A stretch of 64,000 nucleotides of DNA. Origin: Psettodes erumei (taxonomy: Eukaryota; Chordata; Actinopteri; Pleuronectiformes; Psettodidae). The notes under the pieces were generated by a model. It was not told the DNA's origin. It ran no database searches and worked only from the letters and a program-made list of their open reading frames with translations. Each line of letters begins with the position of its first letter. Within the stretch, counting starts at the first letter, position 1. Position numbers and translations under genes: made by a program. The DNA lies in assembly GCA_016785225.1 (NCBI GenBank), contig JAFBJZ010000912.1, positions 2,480,001 to 2,544,000 of the forward strand. Reading direction: 5' to 3'. Positions 63,641 through 64,000 of the stretch are shown in pieces.

Positions 63641-64000
63641 ACCCCTATATAATTTCTTATCTGACACCTCTCTTGCCCTCTAATTTATTCATCAGCTTTA
63701 ATCCTCTTGGAGTCTCCTCTGTCACATGCACATCAACAGTAAGTGTGTGTCTGTGTGTGTGCTCGCCCTGTGTGGTGTTATATTTCCCTCTGAACGGAAG
63801 CTGTGCCATCACTGCGTGACTTGTCAGTGACATCATCAAAGGAAGGCCACTAATTGGTTCCCTCTGCTACTGCTGCTCTACATCCGACTGTGTGTGTGTG
63901 TGTGGGGAGCGTGTTCAGGGTCGTGTTTTACATCTTGTATGACCAACGTTAGTTCAGTACATTCTAATAAAGGTTTTCTCAATTGAATCAAGTGTGAATT

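Larger units (their letters stand above)
58247..64000 (+). other. cbfb: cbfb intron 3 (continues past window)
   Basis: At least 5.75 kb with no recognisable exon. It includes CA runs (58264-58290, about 59942-59970), a long TG repeat (60809-60916), a (CTTC)n run (about 61459-61482) and CT/CA repeats (63583-63640). The pyrimidine-rich block 60430-60740 yields only low-complexity frames. Confidence 0.85.

Noticed and set aside
58247..64000. Possible cbfb exon 4 in the last part of the window
   Set aside because: No stretch resembling the conserved exon 4 sequence (starting VYLKAP) was found, so it is assumed to lie beyond the window.

Overview
The window is vertebrate genomic DNA, most likely from a teleost fish. 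Small coding exons with GT/AG borders sit in multi-kilobase introns. (CA)n/(GT)n microsatellites are abundant, and several interspersed elements resemble repeats common in ray-finned fish. It is not prokaryotic: the long open frames are low-complexity or shadow frames. Two protein-coding genes are recognisable, both on the + strand.

Gene 1, positions 1 to about 34.9 kb (start lies upstream), is gnao1, the alpha subunit of the heterotrimeric G protein Go. The window enters inside an intron. Three shared exons follow (10019-10179, 15767-15895, 17473-17602; residues 102-241). Then come two alternative terminal exon pairs: 7B/8B (22912-23065 and 24958-25143; Go2/GoB type) and 7A/8A (30904-31057 and 33191-33378; Go1/GoA type). 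The pairs are expected to be alternatives that give two Go-alpha isoforms with different GTPase-domain C-termini. Exon 8B as written carries a 2-base deletion at 25007/25008 that breaks its frame, while the rest of the ancestral frame stays clean to its stop. The other exons seen are intact.

Positions from about 35 to 50.5 kb hold no gene I can support. They contain microsatellites, including a roughly 500-bp near-pure (TG)n tract at 48127-48630, and pieces of interspersed repeats.

Gene 2, from about 51.4 kb past the right edge, is cbfb (core-binding factor beta, the non-DNA-binding partner of RUNX factors). Exons 1-3 are present (51901-51978, 52582-52668, 58130-58246; residues 1-94). The remaining exons must lie beyond the window.

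The main points for a second look are: the exon 8B frameshift; an unusually long AG-free polypyrimidine tract before exon 7A beside a much weaker 7B acceptor; a dense cluster of promoter-type motifs (RFX X-box, palindromic E-box, CRE/E-box, GC box, YY1, NRF1-like) deep inside a gnao1 intron at 2202-2743; and the microsatellite-loaded region just upstream of the cbfb start codon. I found no CRISPR array, operon, RNA gene or obviously novel multi-gene system. Repeat family names are from memory of similar sequences and are tentative.
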